Below, in pieces: positions 34,925 through 42,390 of a stretch of DNA of 64,000 nt. A program made the translations under genes and the position numbers. Location: assembly GCA_965197665.1 (NCBI GenBank), contig CBDANO010000005.1, positions 1,302,001-1,366,000 on the forward strand, written 5' to 3'. Source of the DNA: CBDANO01 sp965197665. GTDB taxonomy: Bacteria > Chloroflexota > Dehalococcoidia > Lucifugimonadales > UBA3495. Position 1 is the stretch's first letter. Each line of letters opens with the position of its first letter. The notes under the pieces were generated by a model. It worked only from the letters and a program-made list of their open reading frames with translations. It did not search any database and was not told the DNA's origin.

Positions 34925-35890
34925 ATGCGATATTTCCTAGTGCTGGTTGTCCTAGCGACTGCGTTGGCGGGATGCGCCGGGCCGGAGCCGACAGCTACCC
35001 CGGCCCCCTCTCCTGCCGTTACCGTCCTGCCAATGCTCACGCCGACCCTTGAGCCGACAGCTAGGCCCACTCCATCTCCCCTGCCAACTCAGCTAAATCC
35101 AATCGAGACGCCAACGCTAACCCCGACCGTAGCGCCGACCCCGACCCCGACATCCACACCACCCGTTAGCGCGCAGGAAGCCGTCTTGGACGCTTGCGCC
35201 AACGCCGCAGCCTCCGACCGGAACAATTACGATATCACGATCCGTTTCCCGGACCCCGAACTCACTATGCCTTGGAAGGTGGTGTATGAGATTGGTGAGA
35301 TGGGTAGCCATGCGCGGGGATATGACATGAGGGAGAATGACAAACTTGTGCAAGAGGAAATTCTGATACGGGAACCCCAGTCAGATGGGACAAGGGATGC
35401 GGCGCTGGTTGAGACCCGTGAAACAACCTATCACCGGGCCTTGGATGAAGACAGCGGCGAATGGAGCGCGTGGGAGGTCACGGACGATACCTTCTCCACG
35501 GAAAGTGCGGGAAGTAGGGGGAATACGGGAAGGAGTGTAAGCGATGTTCCCAGCTTCTGCGGGTTTCCCTTGGACGACGATACCGTCGTGGAGTACTTGG
35601 GGCGGGGGTCGGTGAACGGGGTGGACGCGAAGAAATACAGCATCTATATCAAGCGGGGGCCTCCCGTGGCCCAACCCAAAGGCATTGATACCAACCCCGA
35701 TGTACGCAGCCCCTTTGACTCCTATTGGGTCTGGTGGGTAACCGACAGCGGGAGGACGCTAAGGCATAAATGGTCCGCCGGCCCTCTTGACGAGGGTGGG
35801 ATGGATGGAGTTCTATCCGGTTGGGGCGAAGTTAATATCATCACCGCGCCAATCCCCGCTCCCGCGCCGGTACCCACCCCCACCCCCTAG
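34925..35890 (+). CDS. Secreted lipoprotein with Thr/Pro linker, paralogue of 32174
   Basis: ATG 34925 gives 321 residues; the ORF could start earlier in the TM2 gene but this ATG opens the signal peptide MRYFLVLVVLATALAGC (lipobox ALAGC). A Thr/Pro-rich stretch (residues ~25-90) then an alpha/beta domain with DACANAAASDRNNYDITIRF, SFCGFPLDDDTVVEYL, and LSGWGEVNIITAPIPAPAPV at the end. The domain pairs with the minus-strand neighbour at 32174. The stop TAG uses the TA of the CTAG site where IS630 copy B landed; without the IS the stop would still be TAG. Function unknown. Confidence 0.83.
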   Translation: MRYFLVLVVLATALAGCAGPEPTATPAPSPAVTVLPMLTPTLEPTARPTPSPLPTQLNPIETPTLTPTVAPTPTPTSTPPVSAQEAVLDACANAAASDRNNYDITIRFPDPELTMPWKVVYEIGEMGSHARGYDMRENDKLVQEEILIREPQSDGTRDAALVETRETTYHRALDEDSGEWSAWEVTDDTFSTESAGSRGNTGRSVSDVPSFCGFPLDDDTVVEYLGRGSVNGVDAKKYSIYIKRGPPVAQPKGIDTNPDVRSPFDSYWVWWVTDSGRTLRHKWSAGPLDEGGMDGVLSGWGEVNIITAPIPAPAPVPTPTP

Positions 35891-37092
35891 TACTGGGTCA
35901 AATCCGTATTGTCAGGTATTACATGGGGGGAGCGGAATGCTACCTTGTAGAGTGAAGCAGAGTTGAGGGAGGTGGGGCATCCATGGTTCAGGAAATATAT
36001 GGCGTAGAGCTGAGCACCCAGGAGAGAGGGCGGCTCCGGCAGGAGTTCCGCGCAGGCCATCACCCGAGCGCGCATTCTGCTCAGAACGGATGAGGGCTGG
36101 ACTGCTTCTCAAGTGGCCGCTGCCCTGGACGTGTCGGAGCGGACGGTGTTCCGCGCCAAGCGGCGGTACGCCGAGGAGGGATTGGATGAGGTGCTGCGGC
36201 GCCACAACCAGGTCAACCGGCACCGCAAACTGGATGACCGAGGCGAGGCCCACCTGATAGCCTTGGCCTGCAGCCCGGCCCCCGAAGGCCGCGGCCACTG
36301 GACGCTGCGCCTGCTGGCGGGCAAGGCGGTGGAGCTGGGACTAGTAGAGTCCCTGTCCCACGAGACGGTGCGGCTTCGGCTGAAAAAAACGCGCTCAAGC
36401 CGTGGCGGAAGCAGCAATGGTGCATCCCGAAGGTGAGCAGTGAGTTTGTGGCGGCCATGGAGGACGTGCTGGACCTCTACGCCGAACCCTACGACCCCCA
36501 GAGGCCGGTGATCTGTTTCGACGAGACCTCCACCCAGTTGCTGGCCCACATCAGGGAACCGCTGCCGGCAAAGCCTGGGAGGCCCAGGCGTCAGGACTAC
36601 GAGTATCAGCGTGCAGGCACCCGTAACCTGTTTCTCAGCTGCGAGCCCCGCCGGGGCTGGCGGCACGTGGCAGTAACTGAGCGGCGGACCATGCGGGACT
36701 TTGCCCACCAGATGCGCTGGCTGGTGGACGAGGCCTATCCCGACATACCCGTGGTCCGAGTGGTTTTGGACAATTTGAACACCCATAGGATGGCGTCGTT
36801 GTACGAGACCTTTCCAGCGGCAGAGGCCAGGCGCATCGTCAAGAGGCTGGAGTTCCACCACACACCCAAGCATGGCAGCTGGCTCAACATGGCCGAGATT
36901 GAGTTCAGCGTGTTGGCCCGGGCCTGCCTCAGGGGACGGAACGCCGATGAAGATGCCCTGCAAAGGAGCATCGGCGCCTTTGAGGCGGAGCGCAACGCGT
37001 CGGGAGCCAACATCAACTGGCGGTTCACTGCCCAGGACGCCAGAGCCAAACTCCGCCGTCTCTATCCTGACTCTTCAGCTTTGACCATGTAC
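35890..37092 (+). mobile_element. IS630-type element copy B, 1203 bp
   Basis: Same length and nearly same sequence as copy A but inverted. Ends are GTACTGGGTCAAA and the complement of TTTGACCATGTAC, with TA at 35888-35889 and 37093-37094. The empty site reads CCTAGG. Confidence 0.9.
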
Positions 37093-37095
37093 TAG
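35983..37095 (+). pseudogene. IS630 transposase (copy B), frames joined by -1 shift at A7
   Basis: Frames as in copy A: ATG at 35983, HTH frame 36113-36436, DDE frame 36433-37095. The A7 run in CTGAAAAAAACG at about 36382-36393 joins the HTH frame to the DDE frame by a -1 step (KKNALKPW). Its stop TAG at 37093-37095 is made by the duplicated TA and the following host G. Compared with copy A the coding differences are nil to a few bases. Confidence 0.75.
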
Positions 37096-37551
37096 GTGAA
37101 CCGGAGATGCCCCAGCCAGCCGCAAACCCTTCTCCAGCACTTCCTCCACGCTAGGAGTCTCTTCCAGAGCGTGTGCCACACCACTACTGGCGGGTACGGA
37201 AAATAGATTGAAGGAACTAACGTCACGTAGTTCGCAGGGGTCTATATGCCCGTCCATTTTCCCGCATGGCGTGGTTGAATTCAATGAGACAGGAGCATCG
37301 GAATCTCCTCGATAAGATTCCTGACTTCCATCCAGCAAAGGCATCTGATGTTCTGGGATGTTGTGGTTATTTGAAGGTTCTTGGAACACAGTATCCTCCG
37401 GGACAGGCGAAGGTTCTCGGGTCTGGAAAGCTCCCTCGTCGGACCTAGGCACGTTGTTGTTCCCACTATCGCTACATCCATAGACAGCGAAAAGTAACGA
37501 CAATGCTGCCAGCGTAAGCAATTGCTTCCATTTTATTGCGCCGACACTCAA
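37075..37551 (-). CDS. Lipoprotein, C-terminus altered by IS630 copy B
   Basis: TTG at 37551-37549 is the likely start (it overlaps the upstream TGA), giving about 158 residues. The sequence AIKWKQLLTLAALSLLFAVY then GC is a signal peptide with lipobox. The mature part is Ser/Pro-rich with DGHIDPCELRDVSSFNLF and an end ASPVHLVHGQS that is read into IS630: the stop TGA at 37077-37075 lies inside the element. The original C-terminus is therefore lost or replaced. It directly follows the PD40 lipoprotein, so both belong to one minus-strand operon. Confidence 0.65.
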   Translation of the reverse strand: MSVGAIKWKQLLTLAALSLLFAVYGCSDSGNNNVPRSDEGAFQTREPSPVPEDTVFQEPSNNHNIPEHQMPLLDGSQESYRGDSDAPVSLNSTTPCGKMDGHIDPCELRDVSSFNLFSVPASSGVAHALEETPSVEEVLEKGLRLAGASPVHLVHGQS

Positions 37552-39017
37552 GGACCCACCGCCTCTTTCGGAAGACCAGTTGAACACGCCGCAGGGTCGG
37601 CGGGTGCATCAGGTGGAGGCGGATTCAACGCACGGAGGCGGCCATTGGCATCCACTTCTATTAGGACACGCAGGTCTGTTGCATCTCGGCATACTGTGAT
37701 GAGCCAGCCGCCCAGATTGTGGATGGCAATCCTGGACCCGTCCGGCGACCAAGAGGCCTGGCCGACCCAGGCAGACGTTGTGGGAACGCCCTCCACCAAA
37801 CGGCGCAGGTCACCGCCGTCCGAACCTACGACGTATGTCTGGTCGGAAATAAAGAGAAGTTCTGACCCGTCGGGCGACCACGACACCTGGGAGATCGGTG
37901 GATTGGTCCCGTCAGGCCCGCTGCTCCAGACTCGGCGCAGGCCGGCGCCGTCGGGCTCAACTATGTAAATCATTGCCTCTTCATCATCGACCGCAGCGAA
38001 GGCCAACTCCTCGCTATCGGGGGACCACGTAGGCAGAGCCGTCGTCTCTCCTATCCTGTTCATTTCTGACCCGTCTGACCCAATGGTGTAGAGGATACGC
38101 TTATGTGGACGATTCTCTCCTTCGTTGGTGATAAACGCCAAGCGTTGACTGTCAGGCGACCACACCGGAGGATATAGAGCGACCCTCTTCGTAGACCAGA
38201 GCCATCTTATTTCTTCCTCCTCTACAGACTGCGCATCTGAAGACATTATGGCTATTTTCATAGCGTCCTGATGTTCGTGGTGTGTCGGATAGTGAGAGGA
38301 ATCTAGACCCCTACCTGAGTAGGCGACAAAGGCAATTTGTGTCCCATCGGGTGACCACGCCGGATAGTTGTCGAAATGCTCGGTCTTTGTCAGTCTCCTC
38401 TGCGCTGTGCCGTCGACATTGACCGCCGCGAGCTCGTAACCCTCACTATAAATGGTGCTCGCTTCCATAGTGTCGGTAAACGGCTTATCGAGCATGTACT
38501 CGCAACTGGCATAGACGATACGGGAACCGTCCGGTGATACGTCGGCGTGGAACCCGTACAGGAACCTATAATATCCCTCGCCTCTAACGTGCGACCGATA
38601 GTCGGAATCTACATCAGCGACCTCTTGCAACCGGGCGCCTTCGATGTCCAAGGTCCAGATGGTGTCGTCGAGGTCGAACACCAGATGAGCGCCGTCTCTG
38701 GTCCAATGGAGGAAATGCTCGTGTAATTCTCCAGAGTAGCGCTTTAACGAAGGACCGCATGGGTCGAAGGCCTCAGGTATCGTTATGACCCGCGGTGACG
38801 AAGTTGGCGTCGTCATGACCCGTGGTGATGGAGTTGGCGTCTGGAGCATGTTGTCCATCCCTGAACCGGCGGATCGGCCATTGACAGTGGGCTTCGGGCT
38901 TTTTTGGAACCCCGGACTACTAACGGGATCATCCTGGCAGCCGGAAACTCCCAAAGCCAACGACAGCGCAAGTATTCCAAGGCTCAGCCGATTGAATCGC
39001 CTCACATTAAAGGCCAT
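37548..39017 (-). CDS. PD40/TolB-like beta-propeller lipoprotein
   Basis: The protein has 489 residues. A signal peptide ends LSLALGVSGC, with a Pro/Thr-rich linker (TPTPSPRVMTTPTSSPRV). Repeated WD40-like PD40 units follow: THDGAHLVFDLDD type, YPAWSPDGTQIAFVAYSGRG, YPPVWSPDSQRLAFITNEGE, ALPTWSPDSEELAFAAVDDE, QVSWSPDGSELLFISDQTYV and QASWSPDGSRIAIHNLGGWL. Five to seven blades are visible, as in TolB C-terminal domains. It is anchored outside the membrane. It lies between a metalloprotease and a second lipoprotein on the same strand. The ligand is unknown. Confidence 0.88.
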   Translation of the reverse strand: MAFNVRRFNRLSLGILALSLALGVSGCQDDPVSSPGFQKSPKPTVNGRSAGSGMDNMLQTPTPSPRVMTTPTSSPRVITIPEAFDPCGPSLKRYSGELHEHFLHWTRDGAHLVFDLDDTIWTLDIEGARLQEVADVDSDYRSHVRGEGYYRFLYGFHADVSPDGSRIVYASCEYMLDKPFTDTMEASTIYSEGYELAAVNVDGTAQRRLTKTEHFDNYPAWSPDGTQIAFVAYSGRGLDSSHYPTHHEHQDAMKIAIMSSDAQSVEEEEIRWLWSTKRVALYPPVWSPDSQRLAFITNEGENRPHKRILYTIGSDGSEMNRIGETTALPTWSPDSEELAFAAVDDEEAMIYIVEPDGAGLRRVWSSGPDGTNPPISQVSWSPDGSELLFISDQTYVVGSDGGDLRRLVEGVPTTSAWVGQASWSPDGSRIAIHNLGGWLITVCRDATDLRVLIEVDANGRLRALNPPPPDAPADPAACSTGLPKEAVGP

Positions 39018-39020
39018 TGC

Positions 39021-39512
39021 TCAATCCACCGTCTGATACAGCGCGTAGATGGCCATTATGTCAAAAGGGTGCGGCGAACAAGCGTAACCTGGGTCATCGA
39101 TGGCGCCCATGACGGCGTCTTTTATAGTAGGGTGATGTATTATTTGCTCTATTCCATCATTTGCTTCTCTGATCCCCAATGCGTGGCCGGCCTCATGCAC
39201 CAAGACACCATACTCGTTTGCTACTCCGCCAGGGCGGCATGAATTAAAGGGAACCTCGCCTTCGTCTGCAGTATCATCAGGCCCAGGTACGTCTAGGGAA
39301 ATGCCTTCAAACTCGCTGCGTCTCAGCTTGGTATCAGTTGTAATTACTTGACTCCCATCAAGCCGGAACTGCACTGTCGCAGGCGCGCACGCATAGCGGC
39401 ACCATCCATGGCCTACCTTTTCTGACACTTCCGGAAATACTCCGACTCTCACCAAAACATTAGGAGAATCATCGATCATAAAGACTTCGCTCAACATCGC
39501 ATCCTCCGTCAT
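39021..39512 (-). pseudogene. Matrixin-like zinc metalloprotease, N-terminus replaced by IstB remnant
   Basis: The visible 163 residues have the zinc motif YGVLVHEAGHALGIRE (HExGHxLG with Glu as base) and the family ending YACSPHPFDIMAIYALYQ. A third zinc ligand is likely the His in IIHHPTI. No signal peptide is present: the frame continues upstream of the ATG into IstB-derived codons (39534-39608), so the original N-terminus is gone. In-frame fusion makes a stable hybrid possible, but loss of export would disable it. It sits four bases from the PD40 lipoprotein gene. Confidence 0.75.
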
Positions 39513-39533
39513 GGTGGAAAGGACATCGGATTG

Positions 39534-39608
39534 GTCGAGGACGGCCGAGGCGATGACGGTGTCCCCCAGGAGTTCTCCCCATTCCCCGAACCCCTTGTTG
39601 GAGATCAG
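39534..39608 (-). pseudogene. IstB (IS21 helper) C-terminal remnant
   Basis: Codons from 39608 to 39534 read LISNKGFGEWGELLGDTVIA, then SAVLD, the well-conserved region near the end of IS21 IstB ATPases (SN.GF.EWG...GD.V.A.A.LDRLL). Homology then stops and the metalloprotease sequence begins in the same frame. The integrase-core IS starts right at its upstream edge. Confidence 0.7.
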
Positions 39609-40183
39609 GTGATCAACGACAATTAGGACTGCCTGCGTGTTGCCTCACTGAGAAATGTTACCGAAACTTTAGCACTTGGGGTCCGCTCCAACCAGCGCTA
39701 ATTCCGGTATTTCATGGAACTCCGCCCTGGGTTCACCGGCCGCAGCGTAGACCAGCTTTTTTGCCATGATGCCGCGCCATTGCTGCACTCTGCGCTGCAG
39801 TGTGTGTAGTTGGGCGTCGGTGAAGCGGTCGGGGGAGTTGGACTGGAGTTGTTCCAGCAACGCCTTGGCGGTAGCGTCCGGGTCTTCCTGCAACCAGAGC
39901 AGCACGTCGCACTATACTCCATCAAAGGGATCCTCTTGAGTTCGCCAATGGCGTGGAGCGCGTACCCTCGCCGTATGAGTAGGGCGCGCCTCACCCTGAC
40001 GCCACAGACCGGGTAGCCCGGCGAGGAACCGGTCCAGGCTCTCCCCGTGGGGAGTCTCACCGAAGTCCGGAGAGGTGACAGCCACCAGCGCCGACTGAGC
40101 TTCCCTGATGGTGTGCAGCAATGCCACTAGGTCCAGTCCGGCCCGGAATTCGCTCAGCTTTGCCATCAACTTGGCATTGACTG
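39609..40183 (-). mobile_element. Integrase-core IS element, copy 2, C-terminal part only
   Basis: From GTGATCAACGACAATTAGG to about 40183 this matches 28817-29390 almost base for base. It holds only the C-terminal ~170 codons of the transposase, and a Trp codon has become a stop (TGG to TAG on the coding strand at about 39912). It ends where an IS3 end begins. Confidence 0.85.
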
Positions 40184-40234
40184 AGGCGGAACCGGTTAGT
40201 TGGACAGAATTAAGGCGGAGTTAAGTGAGGGTCC
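40181..40234. repeat. Solo IS3 end fragment
   Basis: CTGAGGCGGAACCGGTTAGT and the following bases to GAGGGTCC (40234) match the left end of the IS3 element at 33201-33254 with three or four changes. The rest of that element is absent, so it marks a deletion or one-ended event that truncated the neighbouring IS copy. Confidence 0.75.
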
Positions 40235-40535
40235 TATAGCGCCTCATTTCGTTTGGCCTCAAGAGGTCCCACTTCTGCTAGTTGCCAAGACCTAACCCTT
40301 TGAGTCCACCAAGCGCTCAGGCGGAAATCCCGTATTAGGTCCAGAGATAGGGCTTTTAGCAGCCTCATGACGGGATAGTCCCAAGTAAGCCTAGAATGTC
40401 CAATTATCTATGTGGGGATAAGTGTGGTAAAAACAAGGCTATCAGGTCGATGCGAACGTTATACAGCTTTATAAAACAGGGGATTATAATCCTTGCCGCT
40501 CTTCCCAACTGCCGGTAATCGCCCATTCCGCTTTC
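40235..40535. other. Gap at the end of the mobile region
   Basis: No gene is recognised. The sequence is AT-richer around 40400-40500 and may hold decayed promoter or IS material. It is the boundary between the mobile-element half and the conserved chromosomal half. Confidence 0.4.
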
Positions 40536-41012
40536 TTAACTGTTCTTCGCAATATCCTGCTCAAGACGCCGAGCCTCGGCCAAACCGGCGAAATCTTCCC
40601 CCGAACCGCGCATACGCCGGCGCAGGTCTTGCAGCGAGTGGCGGGCCTCGTCCACCCGCTTCACCACCTCCAAGGCTTCCAACTCCTCCCTAGCCGTCTT
40701 CTTTATGGCCAGCAACCGCCTCCGGCTGGCTACGGCGTCGGCCAGCCGTTCCTCGATTTCTCCCATGGCAGTAAGCGAGGCATTCAGGCCGGTCATGCCA
40801 TAGACCACTTGGCGGGGAAACCTCCTCAATTGGGTGCGGAATTGAGCAACCATAGAGTCAAGCCGGCGCTCCTTATCTTCGATTTCCGCCAAGCTCAAGC
40901 GGAGAGTGGCCATCGCTTTTTGCAGCTGCGAAACCGCCACGATACCGGCCTCCTTGGCGCCTAGCGTAACCCGGGCCGCCGCGCCTAAGAGCAGCGGGCA
41001 GCCTTCAGTCAT
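40536..41012 (-). CDS. Coiled-coil hypothetical protein
   Basis: The protein has 158 residues. Almost all of it is charged and helical (LRLSLAEIEDKERRLDSMVA, then EIEERLADAVASRRRLLAIK, EELEALEVVKRVDEARHSLQ), consistent with a coiled coil. There is no signal peptide or domain I can name. It lies upstream of nothing obvious and 32 bases before the aminotransferase stop, same strand. Confidence 0.55.
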   Translation of the reverse strand: MTEGCPLLLGAAARVTLGAKEAGIVAVSQLQKAMATLRLSLAEIEDKERRLDSMVAQFRTQLRRFPRQVVYGMTGLNASLTAMGEIEERLADAVASRRRLLAIKKTAREELEALEVVKRVDEARHSLQDLRRRMRGSGEDFAGLAEARRLEQDIAKNS

Positions 41013-41044
41013 AGGCTGCGGCTCCTACGGGGTCTTCCGCAGCC

Positions 41045-42157
41045 CTAGCGGGGCTTGAATCCCAGTTTCGCCAACACCCCTTGGAGCGCTTCCAGGACCT
41101 CTACAATTTCTTCTTGGGAGACCCGCCCCAAGTGCCCGATGCGGAAGATTTTACCGTTGAGCTTGGCCTGCCCGCCTGCCAAGACAACGTTTCGTTCGGT
41201 GCGCATCGTTTCTATCAGTTGGGCGGCGTCTATTCCCGGAGGAACGTTGACGGCAGTTACGGTGTTGGAAGCGCTGCCTTCGTCCTCGGCAAACAGGGTC
41301 AGGCCCAGACTCTTGACACCGTCCCGGGTAAACTGGGCGATGCGGGCATGCCGCTGGAAGACGTTCTCCATTCCCTCGCTGAGAAGTAGGTCCAACGCTA
41401 CCGACAGCCCGTACAAAGTCGAAACGGCGGGTGTCCAGGGAGTCTGACCCCTCTCGAGGTACCGCTGAGCGGCTTGAAGATCGAAATAGAAGCGGGGCAT
41501 GGCCGCGGTTTTCTGGGCTTCATGCCCCGCTTCGCTAATACTAACGAAAGCCAGGCCGGGAGGGACCATGAAACCCTTTTGGGACGCCGTCCCCACCAAG
41601 TCGCAGCCCCAATCATCCACGAGCAAGGGAATGCACCCAAGACTGCTGACCGCGTCCACCAGCAGCAACTTGTCGAACTCTCCCTTCACTACCGCGGCTA
41701 TGTCCTTCATTGGGTGAGTAATGCCGGTGGAGGTCTCGTTATGGGTCACCAGCACCGCCTTGATCTCCGGATCATCCTGGAGGGCCTTTCGTACGGCTTC
41801 CGGGTCCACCGGCCTGCCCCATGGAAACTCCAGTTGCCGGGCGTTGGCCCCGTAGGCCGCAGCGATGTCGGTAAACCGGTTCCCGAAATCCCCCGCCGTG
41901 GCCGATAGCACCTTATCACCGGGCGAAAGGGTATTGACGACGCAGGCCTCCAGCGCGCCGGTGCCCGACCCGGTCAAGATATACAAGTCATTGCGGGTCA
42001 AGAACACCCGCTTGAGCTGCTCGGTGGTACGGTAGATCAGCTCCTTGAACTCCGGGCCCCGGTGATTGATCATCGGGTTGGACATGGCCTCCGCAATGTC
42101 ACTTTCCACGGGTGTAGGCCCCGGAGTCCTCAGGTTCTGCTTGGAGATCTTAAGCAT
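41045..42157 (-). CDS. Class V PLP aminotransferase (serine/alanine-glyoxylate type)
   Basis: The protein has 370 residues, normal for the AGXT/SPT branch. The N-terminus LRTPGPTPVESDIAEAMSNP and NHRGPEF are family hallmarks. The Schiff-base Lys is in GTASQKGFMVPPGLAFVSIS, and the PLP Asp in LLVDAVSSLG. The C-terminus has the substrate Arg in KIFRIGHLGRVSQEEI. It should transfer an amino group between serine or alanine and glyoxylate, or act on a related donor such as a phosphonate. Which one cannot be told. It sits alone between the coiled-coil gene and pcrA. Confidence 0.9.
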   Translation of the reverse strand: MLKISKQNLRTPGPTPVESDIAEAMSNPMINHRGPEFKELIYRTTEQLKRVFLTRNDLYILTGSGTGALEACVVNTLSPGDKVLSATAGDFGNRFTDIAAAYGANARQLEFPWGRPVDPEAVRKALQDDPEIKAVLVTHNETSTGITHPMKDIAAVVKGEFDKLLLVDAVSSLGCIPLLVDDWGCDLVGTASQKGFMVPPGLAFVSISEAGHEAQKTAAMPRFYFDLQAAQRYLERGQTPWTPAVSTLYGLSVALDLLLSEGMENVFQRHARIAQFTRDGVKSLGLTLFAEDEGSASNTVTAVNVPPGIDAAQLIETMRTERNVVLAGGQAKLNGKIFRIGHLGRVSQEEIVEVLEALQGVLAKLGFKPR

Positions 42158-42390
42158 TCCTTATCCACTCTCTCGACGTAGCGCCTCTAGGGGACGGTAC
42201 CCAGAGGGAGCCGTACCCCCATTGGTCCGCTCCAACCCGCTATTTCTTAGTTTCGCCGTCCTCGGCCGGCGGGTTTGGATTATAGCATTCGGCATCTTGG
42301 GCCGCTACGACGTGCGCCGGCGATAGTTGTTCGGAGAGAGGGGAGTCTGGGGCAGGCCGCGTCCGCTCCGCCCCGTGCTATAATTGGCCC

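Noticed and set aside
40440..40520. AT-rich run considered as a promoter for the coiled-coil gene
   Set aside because: The gene is on the other strand and the spacing of possible boxes is poor.
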